A stretch of 64,000 nucleotides of DNA from Pseudomonas fluorescens (GTDB taxonomy: Bacteria; Pseudomonadota; Gammaproteobacteria; Pseudomonadales; Pseudomonadaceae): positions 248,001-312,000 of the forward strand of contig NZ_LACH01000017.1 in the NCBI RefSeq assembly GCF_000968015.1, read 5' to 3'. The notes under the pieces are model-generated. The model searched no databases. It was not told the DNA's origin and saw only the letters and a list, made by a program, of their open reading frames with translations. The position numbers and the translations under genes are program-made. Below, one piece after another: positions 16,091-27,260 of the stretch (position 1 is the stretch's first letter; each line of letters opens with the position of its first letter).

Positions 16091-17494
16091 ATGACCATGA
16101 AGCATCCAGCACGTACCGAACTCTGGGCCATCCTGCGGCTGGCGGGGCCGTTGATTGCCTCGCAGTTGGCGCACATGCTGATGGTCCTCACCGACACCTT
16201 GATGATGGCGCGCCTGAGTCCAGAGGCGCTGGCCGGTGGCGGCCTGGGCGCAGCAACTTACTCGTTCGTGTCGATCTTCTGCATTGGCGTGATCGCCGCG
16301 GTCGGCACCCTCGTGGCCATCCGTCAGGGTGCCGGCGACATCGTCGGCGCCGCCAGGCTGACCCAGGCCGGGTTATGGCTGGCGTGGTTGATGGCGTTGG
16401 TGGCTGGGCTGCTGCTGTGGAACCTCAAACCGGTGTTGCTGCTGTTCGGCCAGACCGAAACCAACGTCCACGCGGCCGGGCAGTTTCTGCTGATCCTGCC
16501 GTTCGCCCTGCCCGGCTACCTGAGCTTCATGGCCCTGCGCGGCTTCACCAGCGCCATCGGCCGGGCCACACCGGTGATGGTCATCAGCCTCGGCGGCACC
16601 GTGGCTAACTTCCTGCTCAATTACGCATTGATTACCGGCATGTTCGGTCTGCCGAAACTGGGGTTGATGGGCATCGGGCTGGTTACCGCTGTTGTCGCCA
16701 ACTGCATGGCGCTGGCGCTGGCCTGGCACATCCGTCGGCATCCGGCCTACGACGCTTATCCCTTGCGCCAAGGCCTGTCGCGGCCTAACCGTCAGTACCT
16801 CAAGGAACTGTGGCGCCTGGGCCTGCCGATTGGTGGCACCTACGCGGTGGAAGTCGGATTGTTTGCGTTCGCCGCGCTGTGCATGGGCACCATGGGCAGT
16901 ACGCAAATGGGCGCACACCAGATCGCCCTGCAAATCGTCTCGGTGGCGTTCATGGTTCCGGCGGGGATTTCCTACGCGATCACCATGCGCATCGGGCAGC
17001 ACTACGGTGCCGGGCAACTTCTGGATGCACGGCTGGCCGGACGGGTCGGCATCGCTTTTGGCGCGGCATCGATGCTTGCCTTCGCCATGGTCTTCTGGTT
17101 GCTGCCGAATCAGTTGATCGGTTTGTTCCTGGACCACAACGACCCGGCGTTTCGCGACGTCATCAACCTGGCCGTGAGCCTGTTGGCGGTCGCCGCGTGG
17201 TTCGAGCTGTTCGACGGCACGCAAACCATCGCCATGGGCTGCATTCGCGGGCTCAAAGATGCCAAGACTACATTCCTGGTGGGTTTGGGCTGCTATTGGC
17301 TGATTGGCGCGCCGGCCGCCTGGTGGATGGCCTTCCATTTGAATTGGGGGCCGACGGGTGTCTGGTGGGGGTTAGCGCTGGGGCTGGCGTGCGCGGCGGT
17401 GAGCCTGACGTGGGCGTTTGAGTGGAAGATGAAAAAGATGATTCGGCAGGAGCCTGCGCCGCGAAATAGTTTCCCGGTCGCCCAGCCTGACTGA
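16091..17494 (+). CDS. MATE family multidrug efflux transporter (NorM-like)
   Basis: A polytopic inner-membrane protein of 467 residues with about twelve hydrophobic helices. It begins MTMKHPARTELWAILRLAGPLIASQLAHMLM and contains the MATE-typical MGTMGSTQMGAHQIALQI region. MATE proteins export cationic drugs in exchange for sodium or protons. The start is ATG 16091; ATG 16097 and GTG 16088 are close alternatives with little ribosome-binding preference. It is divergent from a LysR regulator with a candidate operator between them. I recall PAO1 PA5294 as the equivalent. Confidence 0.9.
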   Translation: MTMKHPARTELWAILRLAGPLIASQLAHMLMVLTDTLMMARLSPEALAGGGLGAATYSFVSIFCIGVIAAVGTLVAIRQGAGDIVGAARLTQAGLWLAWLMALVAGLLLWNLKPVLLLFGQTETNVHAAGQFLLILPFALPGYLSFMALRGFTSAIGRATPVMVISLGGTVANFLLNYALITGMFGLPKLGLMGIGLVTAVVANCMALALAWHIRRHPAYDAYPLRQGLSRPNRQYLKELWRLGLPIGGTYAVEVGLFAFAALCMGTMGSTQMGAHQIALQIVSVAFMVPAGISYAITMRIGQHYGAGQLLDARLAGRVGIAFGAASMLAFAMVFWLLPNQLIGLFLDHNDPAFRDVINLAVSLLAVAAWFELFDGTQTIAMGCIRGLKDAKTTFLVGLGCYWLIGAPAAWWMAFHLNWGPTGVWWGLALGLACAAVSLTWAFEWKMKKMIRQEPAPRNSFPVAQPD

Positions 17495-17500
17495 GATCCC

Positions 17501-17593
17501 CTGTGGGAGCGAGCCTGCTCACGAATGACGGTCTGTCAGTCGACATTGATGTTTGCTGACACACCGCTTTCGCGAGCAGGCTCGCTCCTACAT
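17501..17593. repeat. REPIN, CAGG variant
   Basis: The left arm CTGTGGGAGCGAGCCTGCTC and an inverted right arm lie between convergent MATE and GGDEF-EAL genes. The left arm has a CG to CA change (CTCACG instead of CTCGCG). The inner region is itself partly palindromic (CTGTCAG / CTGACA). Confidence 0.88.
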
Positions 17594-17603
17594 TGGTTCG
17601 GCG

Positions 17604-19277
17604 TTAACTCACGACTTCCTGTGCAAGCTGCTGACCGCTGCCAAAGGTCAAATACTCAACCAGCTCCGCCAGCGGCAACGGCTTGCTGATCAAATATCCC
17701 TGCACCTGATCGCAGCCAAACCCGCGCAACAGACCCAGTTGCTCTGGCGTTTCCACGCCCTCGGCGACCACTTCAAGATTGAGGTTGTGCGCCAGATTGA
17801 TCATGGCGTGGACCAGTTTGCGATTCTCTTCGCGCTGTTCCATGCCGCCGACAAAGCTCTTATCGATCTTCAGCAAGGCAATCGGCAGGCTGTTGAGGTG
17901 CACGAACGATGAGAAACCGGTGCCGAAATCGTCGAGGGAAAAGCGCACACCCAGACGCCCCAGGGCATCCATGGTCTGTTTGACCAGATCGCTGCGGCGC
18001 ATCACCGCGGTTTCAGTCAGCTCGAACTCCAGCCATTGCGCCTCGACGCCACGCTCGGCAATCAACCGGCTCAGCGTCGAGAGTAACTGGCTGTCCTGAA
18101 ACTGGCGGAACGACAGGTTGATTGCCATGTGCAACGCCGGCAAACCCCGTTCGCGCAACGCTTGCATGTCGCGCAAGGCGCGGGAGATCACCCAGTAACC
18201 CAGCGGCACGATCAAACCGCTCTGCTCGGCCAGCGGCACAAATTCGCTGGGAGGTAGCAAGCCGCGCTCGCCATGACGCCAGCGCACCAAGGCTTCGAGA
18301 CCGACGATCTGCCCGTCCTCGAGGTTCAGGCGTGGCTGGTAATGCAGTTCCAGTTCATCCCGACGCAACGCCCGGCGCAGCTCGCTTTCGAGATCGGCCA
18401 TGCTGCGGGCATTGCGGTTGATGCGTTCGTTGAAGATGTGAAAAGTGCAGCCTTGAGTGCTTTTGGCCTGCTGCATGGCAATGTGTGCGTGCCACATCAG
18501 CGGGTCGGCGCCGGCCTGGGCCCGGGCGTGGGCAATACCGAGGCTGGAACCGATCAACAGGCTTTCGCCGTCGACCCAGTAAGGCTCGGCCAACGCTTCG
18601 GTAATGCGCTCGGCCATCCATTCGGCGCGCTGAGGCGCGCGGCGGGTGTCGATCAGCAGGGCGAACTCATCACTGCCCAGTCGAGCCAATTGATCGCTGG
18701 CCTCAAGCTGGCTTTTCAGCCGTGCGACCACTTGCAGGATCAACCGGTCACCGGCCTGGTGGCCGAGGGCATCGTTGGCGTGACGGAAGTTGTCGAGGTC
18801 GAGGTGACCGAGGGCCAGACCGCGGCCGTCGTTTTCCGCCAGGCGTGCCGCCAGCAAGGTCTGGAAACCCTGGCGATTGGCGATGCCGGTCAGCGGGTCT
18901 TGCTCGGCCAGGCGCTGCAGCGTGTTTTCCAGCAGGCCACGTTCGCGCACATGCCGTAGGCAACGGCGCAACATGCCGGGATCGAGCAGATCGCGCACCA
19001 GCCAGTCACTCACACCATCGGGCGGAGTTAGCGGCTCATGCTCAAGCAGCAACACCGTCGGCAGGCTGCAACGGCCAGGTAGAGGTTGAAGCGCTGGAAT
19101 CGTCAACAACACCGCACCGCGGTTGTCATCGAACAGACTGCTGACCGACTCCCAGCTCGGCGCACTGATCAGCACGGTCGAGCTCCCCATCGGAGCCAGA
19201 CACTCGCGCAACAACGCTGCCCACGCTGGCTCTTCGGCCAGTAGCAGCAAACGCAAGGGTTCGACAGGCGTAGACAA
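17604..19277 (-). CDS. Pseudo-receiver-GGDEF-EAL cyclic-di-GMP protein (probable ProE orthologue)
   Basis: A 557-residue cytoplasmic protein. Residues 8-110 resemble a response-regulator receiver but lack the phospho-acceptor aspartate: the expected strand end reads LLTIP. The GGDEF domain (about 125-290) has the site motif GSDEF at 201-205. The EAL domain (about 300-545) keeps the E328-A-L signature, MAINLS, DDFGTG, LLKIDKSF and EGVET, the metal- and substrate-binding set of active phosphodiesterases. It should therefore degrade cyclic di-GMP. By position next to rep it corresponds to PA5295, which I recall as ProE, a phosphodiesterase affecting exopolysaccharide. Synthase activity is uncertain. 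Confidence 0.88.
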   Translation of the reverse strand: MSTPVEPLRLLLLAEEPAWAALLRECLAPMGSSTVLISAPSWESVSSLFDDNRGAVLLTIPALQPLPGRCSLPTVLLLEHEPLTPPDGVSDWLVRDLLDPGMLRRCLRHVRERGLLENTLQRLAEQDPLTGIANRQGFQTLLAARLAENDGRGLALGHLDLDNFRHANDALGHQAGDRLILQVVARLKSQLEASDQLARLGSDEFALLIDTRRAPQRAEWMAERITEALAEPYWVDGESLLIGSSLGIAHARAQAGADPLMWHAHIAMQQAKSTQGCTFHIFNERINRNARSMADLESELRRALRRDELELHYQPRLNLEDGQIVGLEALVRWRHGERGLLPPSEFVPLAEQSGLIVPLGYWVISRALRDMQALRERGLPALHMAINLSFRQFQDSQLLSTLSRLIAERGVEAQWLEFELTETAVMRRSDLVKQTMDALGRLGVRFSLDDFGTGFSSFVHLNSLPIALLKIDKSFVGGMEQREENRKLVHAMINLAHNLNLEVVAEGVETPEQLGLLRGFGCDQVQGYLISKPLPLAELVEYLTFGSGQQLAQEVVS

Positions 19278-19496
19278 GCTAGCTCCCTAGACTCTGCAAA
19301 GATGTAGGCGGCGGGCATTATGCAGCGCCGGTACCCAATGACCAACTGACACCGGCTAACAAACGCGGCTTTGTATCAGGAATTACGAACATTAGACGCA
19401 AACTCACCGCGCATCCTGCGTGAAAGTATCAAAACCGGCAAATATAGATAGCGTGCTGCGTCACAAGTCGGAGAGAGCAGCACAATTCGCTGAGCC

Positions 19497-19505
19497 TGTT
19501 AAAAT
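19497..19505 (+). promoter_or_regulatory. Possible extended -10 promoter for rep
   Basis: TG-T-TAAAAT fits an extended -10 element 36 bases before the rep start codon. There is no convincing -35 element. Confidence 0.35.
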
Positions 19506-19540
19506 GCCGGCCCATTTCGCAAACGACTCCCTGATTTCGT

Positions 19541-21550
19541 ATGTCCCGACTCAATCCCCGGCAGCAAGAAGCCGTGAGCTACGTCGGCGGCCCTCTTTTG
19601 GTGCTCGCCGGCGCAGGCTCCGGCAAGACCAGCGTGATCACGCGCAAGATCGCCCACTTGATCCAGAATTGCGGCATTCGCGCCCAGTACATCGTCGCCA
19701 TGACCTTCACCAACAAGGCCGCGCGCGAGATGAAGGAACGGGTCGGCACCCTGCTCAAGGGTGGCGAAGGCCGCGGCCTGACCGTCTGCACCTTCCACAA
19801 TCTGGGCCTGAACATCATCCGCAAGGAACACGTGCGGCTGGGCTACAAGCCGGGTTTCTCGATCTTCGACGAGACCGATGTCAAAGCCTTGATGACCGAC
19901 ATCATGCAGAAGGAATATTCGGGCGACGACGGCGTCGACGAGATCAAGAACATGATCGGCTCGTGGAAAAACGACCTGATCCTGCCGCCCGAAGCCCTGG
20001 AAAACGCGCGCAACCCCAAGGAACAGACCGCCGCCATCGTCTACACCCACTATCAGCGCACGCTCAAGGCGTTCAACGCGGTGGACTTCGACGACCTGAT
20101 CCTGCTGCCGGTGAAGCTGTTCCAGGAACACGCCGACATCCTCGAAAAATGGCAGAACAAAGTCCGCTACCTGCTGGTGGACGAATACCAGGACACCAAC
20201 GCCAGCCAGTATTTGCTGGTAAAACTGCTCATCGGCATACGCAATCAGTTCACTGTGGTGGGCGATGACGACCAGTCGATCTACGCCTGGCGCGGCGCCC
20301 GGCCGGAAAACCTGATGTTGCTCAAGGACGATTACCCGTCCCTGAAAGTGGTGATGCTGGAGCAAAACTATCGCTCCACCAGCCGCATCCTGCGCTGCGC
20401 CAACGTGCTGATCTCGAACAACCCGCACGAATTCGAAAAGCAGCTGTGGAGCGAGATGGGCCACGGCGACGAGATCCGCGTGATCCGTTGCCGCAACGAA
20501 GACGCCGAAGCCGAACGCGTGGCCGTGGAACTGCTGACCCTGCACTTGCGCACGGATCGGCCATACAGCGATTTTGCGATCCTGTATCGCGGTAACTACC
20601 AGGCCAAGCTGATCGAGCTGAAGCTGCAACACCACCAGATTCCGTATCGTCTGTCCGGCGGCAACAGCTTTTTCGGACGTCAGGAAGTGAAAGACCTGAT
20701 GGCCTACTTCCGCCTGATCGTGAACCCGGACGACGACAACGCCTTCCTGCGGGTGATCAACGTCCCACGCCGGGAGATCGGTTCGACCACGCTGGAAAAG
20801 CTTGGCAACTACGCCACCGAACGCAAAATCTCGATGTACGCCGCCACCGACGAAATCGGTTTGGGCGAACACCTGGATGCGCGCTTCACCGATCGACTGT
20901 CGCGCTTCAAGCGCTTCATGGACAAGGTCCGCGAGCAGTGCGCCGGCGAAGACCCGATCTCGGCGCTGCGCAGCATGGTCATGGACATCGACTACGAGAA
21001 CTGGCTGCGCACCAACAGTTCCAGCGACAAGGCCGCCGACTACCGCATGGGTAACGTCTGGTTCTTGATCGAGGCGTTGAAGAACACCCTCGAAAAAGAC
21101 GAAGAAGGCGAGATGACCGTCGAAGACGCCATCGGCAAACTCGTCCTGCGCGACATGCTCGAACGTCAGCAGGAAGAGGAAGACGGCGCCGAAGGTGTGC
21201 AGATGATGACCCTGCACGCCTCTAAAGGCCTGGAATTCCCTTACGTGTTCATCATGGGCATGGAAGAGGAAATCCTCCCGCACCGTTCCAGTATCGAAGC
21301 CGACACCATCGAAGAAGAACGTCGCCTGGCCTACGTCGGGATTACCCGAGCGCGTCAGACGCTGGCCTTCACCTTCGCCGCCAAGCGTAAGCAATACGGC
21401 GAGATCATCGACTGCGCGCCAAGCCGCTTCCTCGATGAGCTGCCGCCGGACGATCTGGCCTGGGAAGGCACCGACGACACCCCCGTTGAAGTCAAAGCCG
21501 TTCGCGGCAATACCGCATTGGCGGATATACGCGCGATGTTAAAGCGCTAG
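19541..21550 (+). CDS. rep: ATP-dependent DNA helicase Rep
   Basis: A 669-residue superfamily 1A 3'-5' helicase. The N-terminus MSRLNPRQQEAVSYVGGPLLVLAGAGSGKT contains the Q-motif and Walker A. Motif II is VDEYQD, motif III DDDQSIYAWRGA, motif IV region EQNYRSTSRIL, motif V TLHASKGLEFPYVF and motif VI VGITRARQTL. Rep clears proteins ahead of replication forks and restarts stalled forks. Length matches E. coli Rep (673). The start is fixed by the conserved N-terminus, although the ribosome-binding site is weak. xpt follows after 57 bases. Confidence 0.96.
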   Translation: MSRLNPRQQEAVSYVGGPLLVLAGAGSGKTSVITRKIAHLIQNCGIRAQYIVAMTFTNKAAREMKERVGTLLKGGEGRGLTVCTFHNLGLNIIRKEHVRLGYKPGFSIFDETDVKALMTDIMQKEYSGDDGVDEIKNMIGSWKNDLILPPEALENARNPKEQTAAIVYTHYQRTLKAFNAVDFDDLILLPVKLFQEHADILEKWQNKVRYLLVDEYQDTNASQYLLVKLLIGIRNQFTVVGDDDQSIYAWRGARPENLMLLKDDYPSLKVVMLEQNYRSTSRILRCANVLISNNPHEFEKQLWSEMGHGDEIRVIRCRNEDAEAERVAVELLTLHLRTDRPYSDFAILYRGNYQAKLIELKLQHHQIPYRLSGGNSFFGRQEVKDLMAYFRLIVNPDDDNAFLRVINVPRREIGSTTLEKLGNYATERKISMYAATDEIGLGEHLDARFTDRLSRFKRFMDKVREQCAGEDPISALRSMVMDIDYENWLRTNSSSDKAADYRMGNVWFLIEALKNTLEKDEEGEMTVEDAIGKLVLRDMLERQQEEEDGAEGVQMMTLHASKGLEFPYVFIMGMEEEILPHRSSIEADTIEEERRLAYVGITRARQTLAFTFAAKRKQYGEIIDCAPSRFLDELPPDDLAWEGTDDTPVEVKAVRGNTALADIRAMLKR

Positions 21551-21577
21551 AATCGACTACTTTTTAACCAGCCTTAG

Positions 21578-22180
<603 letters not shown>

Positions 22181-22200
22181 TCAGCAACACCACATACCCC

Positions 22201-22292
22201 CTGTAGGAGTGAGCCTGCTCGCGATTGCGGTGTATCAGTCGACATCTTCAGTGACTGATACACCGCAATCGCGAGCAGGCTCGCTCCTACAG
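22201..22292. repeat. REPIN, CAGG variant
   Basis: Arms GTAGGAGTGAGCCTGCTCGC and GCGAGCAGGCTCGCTCCTAC enclose a palindromic centre (GCGGTGTATCAGTCGA / TGACTGATACACCGC) between convergent xpt and the acetyl-CoA hydrolase gene. Confidence 0.9.
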
Positions 22293-22310
22293 TGGTACTT
22301 GAGGCGACAG

Positions 22311-24233
<1,923 letters not shown>

Positions 24234-24334
24234 CTGATCCTCCCTTACATTCCGTGAATTGGGGTTGGACCGAGCTTGCCGGGTCTTTGCTGCAATGAAT
24301 AGCCTCAAAAGCCAATCGGCCAGCACCGAAACCT

Positions 24335-24408
24335 CTGTAGGAGCTGCCGCAGGCTGCGATCTTTTGATGTTGGTTTTTAAAGATCGCAGCCTGCGGCAGC
24401 TCCTACAG
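24335..24408. repeat. Palindromic repeat of the GATCGCAGC family
   Basis: Arms CTGTAGGAGCTGCCGCAGGC and its inverse (GCCTGCGGCAGCTCCTACAG) continue into GATCTTT and AAAGATC. This is a repeat family distinct from the GAGCTTGCTC REPINs. A related copy is at 46161. Confidence 0.85.
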
Positions 24409-24422
24409 GGAGACAGCAGGCA

Positions 24423-24450
24423 CAAAAAAGCCGCTCGAAAGCGGCTTTTT
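24423..24450 (-). terminator. Intrinsic terminator of the cytochrome c5 gene
   Basis: Read on the minus strand, stem AGCCGC / GCGGCT with a TTCGA-type loop is followed by TTTTTTG. It lies 15 bases after the cytochrome stop. Confidence 0.85.
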
Positions 24451-24465
24451 GATGAAGATGTAGGC

Positions 24466-24891
24466 TTACTTCAGGCCGGACATCTTCTGGATGGCGCCTT
24501 TGAGATCGGCGTCTGTGCAATCGGCGCAGGTGCCTTTTGGCGGCATCGAGTTGATACCGGTAATGGCTTTGGCCAGGATGCCATCGAGGCCGCCCTGGTG
24601 ATCGGCACGCTCTTTCCAGGCCGCAGTGTCACCAATTTTTGGTGCGCCCAACAGGCCAGTGCCGTGGCAAGCGTTGCAATGTTTTGCAATCACCGAGTCA
24701 GGAGTCTTGGCATCACCGCCACCTGCCGAGGCGGCAACTTCCATCCCCTTGCATTCTTTACCCGTCACACAAACCTGGCCGACTGGCTCAAGGCGTTTAG
24801 CAATTTCGTCGTTGGTCGCAGCTTGAGCGCTGACTGCCCAAAGGGCCAATACGGTTGCTGGTACGGCCAGCATTTTCATAATTAGATTCAC
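24466..24891 (-). CDS. cycB: Periplasmic cytochrome c5
   Basis: The start is taken as GTG 24891, which has a GAGGG ribosome-binding site; ATG 24879 has none. The 141-residue precursor carries a signal peptide ending VSAQA/A. One haem-binding motif, CNACH, lies near residue 72. The axial ligand methionine is probably that of INSMPPKG. Extra cysteines (VCVTGKEC and CADC) are a cytochrome c5 feature. It is a small electron carrier of the periplasm. I recall cycB (PA5300) in the same neighbourhood, between xpt and pauR. Confidence 0.92.
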   Translation of the reverse strand: MNLIMKMLAVPATVLALWAVSAQAATNDEIAKRLEPVGQVCVTGKECKGMEVAASAGGGDAKTPDSVIAKHCNACHGTGLLGAPKIGDTAAWKERADHQGGLDGILAKAITGINSMPPKGTCADCTDADLKGAIQKMSGLK

Positions 24892-24949
24892 GCGTTCACC
24901 CTCAATGGTGGCTAGTCACGCCCACGGCCACGGTTCGCAGGCGGGCGCA

Positions 24950-24955
24950 AGTATA
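24950..24955 (-). promoter_or_regulatory. Possible -10 element (TATACT) of cycB
   Basis: TATACT on the minus strand lies about 60 bases upstream of the cycB start. The -35 region (TTTCAG at a 17-base spacing) is weak. Confidence 0.35.
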
Positions 24956-25060
24956 ACGGTAAGCCCGCCACACTGAAACAACCCTAAAGTCGGAGGGGTC
25001 TTATGCGTGGCGGAAAAACAACTCGGGCCCCTCCGCAATGCTGGCGGGACGCCTCTTTTC

Positions 25061-25609
25061 TTAGAAATTCGCTGGAGTAGCTGCGCTGATTAGTCGCGCT
25101 GGCGCATCGAACGGATTACGGAAACGGTGCGGTTTAGTACTTTCAAAGTAGTAGCTGTCGCCGGCTTCGAGCACAAAAGTTTCAAGCCCTACCACCAGTT
25201 CAAGTCGACCTTCGAGCAAAATCCCGGTTTCCTCGCCCTCATGGGTGAGCATCTCGTCACCGGTGTCGGCGCCTGGCGGGTAGATTTCGTTGAGGAACGC
25301 GATGGCCCGGCTCGGATGAGCCCTGCCGACCAGCTTCATGGTCACTGCACCATCGGAAATATCGATCAGCTCGTTGGCTTTGTAGACGATCTGAGTCGGT
25401 TTTTCCTGCAGGATCTCTTCGGAAAAGAACTCGACCATGGACATGGGAATCCCGCCCAGTACCTTCCTCAGCGAACTGATCGAGGGGCTGACGCTGTTCT
25501 TCTCGATCATCGAAATGGTGCTGTTGGTGACGCCCGCGCGCTTGGCGAGTTCACGCTGGGAAAGTCCTTTGAGCTTACGGATGGATTGCAGTCGTTCACC
25601 GACGTCCAA
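25061..25609 (-). CDS. pauR: XRE-cupin transcriptional regulator PauR
   Basis: A 182-residue protein. Residues 6-60 are a Cro/CI helix-turn-helix (LKGLSQRELAKRAGVTNSTIS). Residues 105-178 are a cupin with HEGEE and YYFES...PHRF. This is the architecture of PuuR/PauR, repressors of polyamine catabolic genes that respond to gamma-glutamyl-polyamines or polyamines. The location next to dadX and near puuB-like and kauB genes fits PA5301 (PauR) as I recall it. The 127 bases before dadX contain no other gene. Confidence 0.88.
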   Translation of the reverse strand: MDVGERLQSIRKLKGLSQRELAKRAGVTNSTISMIEKNSVSPSISSLRKVLGGIPMSMVEFFSEEILQEKPTQIVYKANELIDISDGAVTMKLVGRAHPSRAIAFLNEIYPPGADTGDEMLTHEGEETGILLEGRLELVVGLETFVLEAGDSYYFESTKPHRFRNPFDAPARLISAATPANF

Positions 25610-25736
25610 TGCTGGAGCCTCCAGGGATTCAGGTTGTTGGAATATTGAGCGTTATCATGGCGACAGCGTTCAGTATTTACAACACTTGGACCTGAATCCT
25701 GTTCGGTGAAGCGACTTTCGGTCGGGGCGCTTTGAC

Positions 25737-26810
25737 CTAAGCCCCGGAATAGAGCATTGGCACCCGGCGCAGGTTGCAGAAGATCTGGTAAGGAATCGTG
25801 CCCGCAGCCGCGGCCACGTCACTGGCGAGAATGTTTTTACCCCACAACTCGACGGTCGAACCGAGGCCGGCTTGCGGCACATCGGTCAGGTCGATACAGA
25901 GCATGTCCATCGACACCCGGCCAATCAACTGGCTGCGTTGCCCGGCGACCATCACCGGCGTACCAGTCGGTGCCTGACGTGGGTAGCCATCGGCGTAACC
26001 CATGGCCACCACGCCCACGCGCATCGGTTTCTGGGTGATGAATGTGGCGCCGTAACCGATCGGCTCGCCGGCCGGCAGTTCACGCACGCAAATCACTTTC
26101 GATTCGAGGGTCATGACCGGTTGCAGGCGGGACGCCACGGCATTGGCTTCTTCAAACGGAGTCGCGCCGTAGAGCATGATGCCCGGGCGAACCCAATCAC
26201 TTGGAATCTGCGGCCAACCGAGCACTGCCGGCGAGTTACGCAGGCTGACCTCGGCCGACAAACCCTGACGCGCCGCTTCGAACACGGCAACCTGGTCGAC
26301 ACTGGCCTGACTGTGCAGCTCATCGGCCCGGGCGAAGTGGCTCATCAGAACAATCTTCGCCACCTTGCCGCAGGCCAGCAGCCGTTGATAGGCCGCCTGA
26401 TAATCCTTTGGATGCAAGCCCACCCGATGCATGCCCGAATCGAGCTTGAGCCAGACCGTGATCGGCTTGCTCAGTGCAGCGTTCTCGATGGCTTCGAGCT
26501 GCCACAGCGAATGCACCACGCACCAGAAGTCATGCTCGACGATCAGCGACAACTCATCGGCTTCGAAAAAACCTTCCAGCAACAACACCGGCGCACGAAT
26601 GCCCGCGGCTCGCAGCTCCAACGCTTCTTCGATACAGGCTACGGCGAAACCGTCTGCTTCGGCTTCCAGCGCCTGGGCGCAACGCACCGCGCCATGACCG
26701 TAGGCATCGGCCTTGATCACCGCGAGGGCCTTGGCCCCCGTGATTTCACGGGCGATTTGGTAGTTGTGACGCAGGGCTTGAAGGTCGATCAGGGCACGGG
26801 CTGGACGCAT
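25737..26810 (-). CDS. dadX: Catabolic alanine racemase
   Basis: A 357-residue PLP enzyme interconverting L- and D-alanine. The PLP lysine lies in [11 protein letters not shown] (about residue 33) and the catalytic tyrosine in [11 protein letters not shown] (about residue 253). The C-terminus [11 protein letters not shown] is typical. Together with dadA it forms the L-alanine catabolic pathway: racemisation followed by oxidation of D-alanine to pyruvate. It is on the same strand as dadA, with ridA between, and is probably co-transcribed and controlled by the Lrp/DadR protein encoded divergently. Confidence 0.95.
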   Translation of the reverse strand: MRPARALIDLQALRHNYQIAREITGAKALAVIKADAYGHGAVRCAQALEAEADGFAVACIEEALELRAAGIRAPVLLLEGFFEADELSLIVEHDFWCVVHSLWQLEAIENAALSKPITVWLKLDSGMHRVGLHPKDYQAAYQRLLACGKVAKIVLMSHFARADELHSQASVDQVAVFEAARQGLSAEVSLRNSPAVLGWPQIPSDWVRPGIMLYGATPFEEANAVASRLQPVMTLESKVICVRELPAGEPIGYGATFITQKPMRVGVVAMGYADGYPRQAPTGTPVMVAGQRSQLIGRVSMDMLCIDLTDVPQAGLGSTVELWGKNILASDVAAAAGTIPYQIFCNLRRVPMLYSGA

Positions 26811-26906
26811 GGCGGCAGACTTCTAGGCGGTCATGGGAAGAAAAACCGGCGCTGGCTGATGGCGTGAACCGCCAGTAGCACCGGGAGAGGGATCTTTCTG
26901 ACGGGT

Positions 26907-27260
26907 TTATGGCAGAGCGGCGACAACCGACAGCTCGACCAGGATTTCCGGTTCGCACAGCTTCGATTCAACGGTGGCGCGGGCCGGTGCGACGCCTTTT
27001 GGCAGCCACTTGTCCCAGACCGCGTTCATGCCTTCAAAGTGTGCATCAATGTCTTTCAAGTAAATCGTCACCGACAGCAGACGGCTCTTGTCGGTCCCGG
27101 CCAGATCCAGCAAACGCTCGATGTTGGCAAGCGTTTCACGGGTCTGCTGTTCAACCCCGGCGTTCATATCGTCGCCGACCTGCCCTGCCAGATATACGGT
27201 ACCGCTGTGGACTACGATCTGGCTCATGCGCTCATTGGTGAGCTGGCGCTGGATTGACAT
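26907..27260 (-). CDS. RidA family enamine/imine deaminase of the dad operon
   Basis: ATG 27260, with AGGAG upstream, gives 117 residues beginning MSIQRQL, and overlaps the end of dadA by 29 bases. The YjgF/RidA fold is shown by [10 protein letters not shown] and the C-terminal segment [22 protein letters not shown], whose arginine (ARATVE) aligns with the imine-binding arginine of RidA. D-amino-acid oxidation by DadA yields 2-iminoacids, the substrate class that RidA proteins hydrolyse, so the placement is functionally sensible. It is a different subgroup from the RidA at 54743. Confidence 0.9.
   Translation of the reverse strand: MSIQRQLTNERMSQIVVHSGTVYLAGQVGDDMNAGVEQQTRETLANIERLLDLAGTDKSRLLSVTIYLKDIDAHFEGMNAVWDKWLPKGVAPARATVESKLCEPEILVELSVVAALP

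Noticed and set aside
19499..21394. A 631-codon minus-strand frame opposite rep
   Set aside because: The plus strand carries every superfamily 1 helicase motif; the antisense product has no motif.
24259..24885. A plus-strand frame over the cytochrome c5 gene
   Set aside because: The minus strand has a signal peptide, CNACH haem motif and terminator; the opposing frame has none of these and reads through a palindromic repeat.
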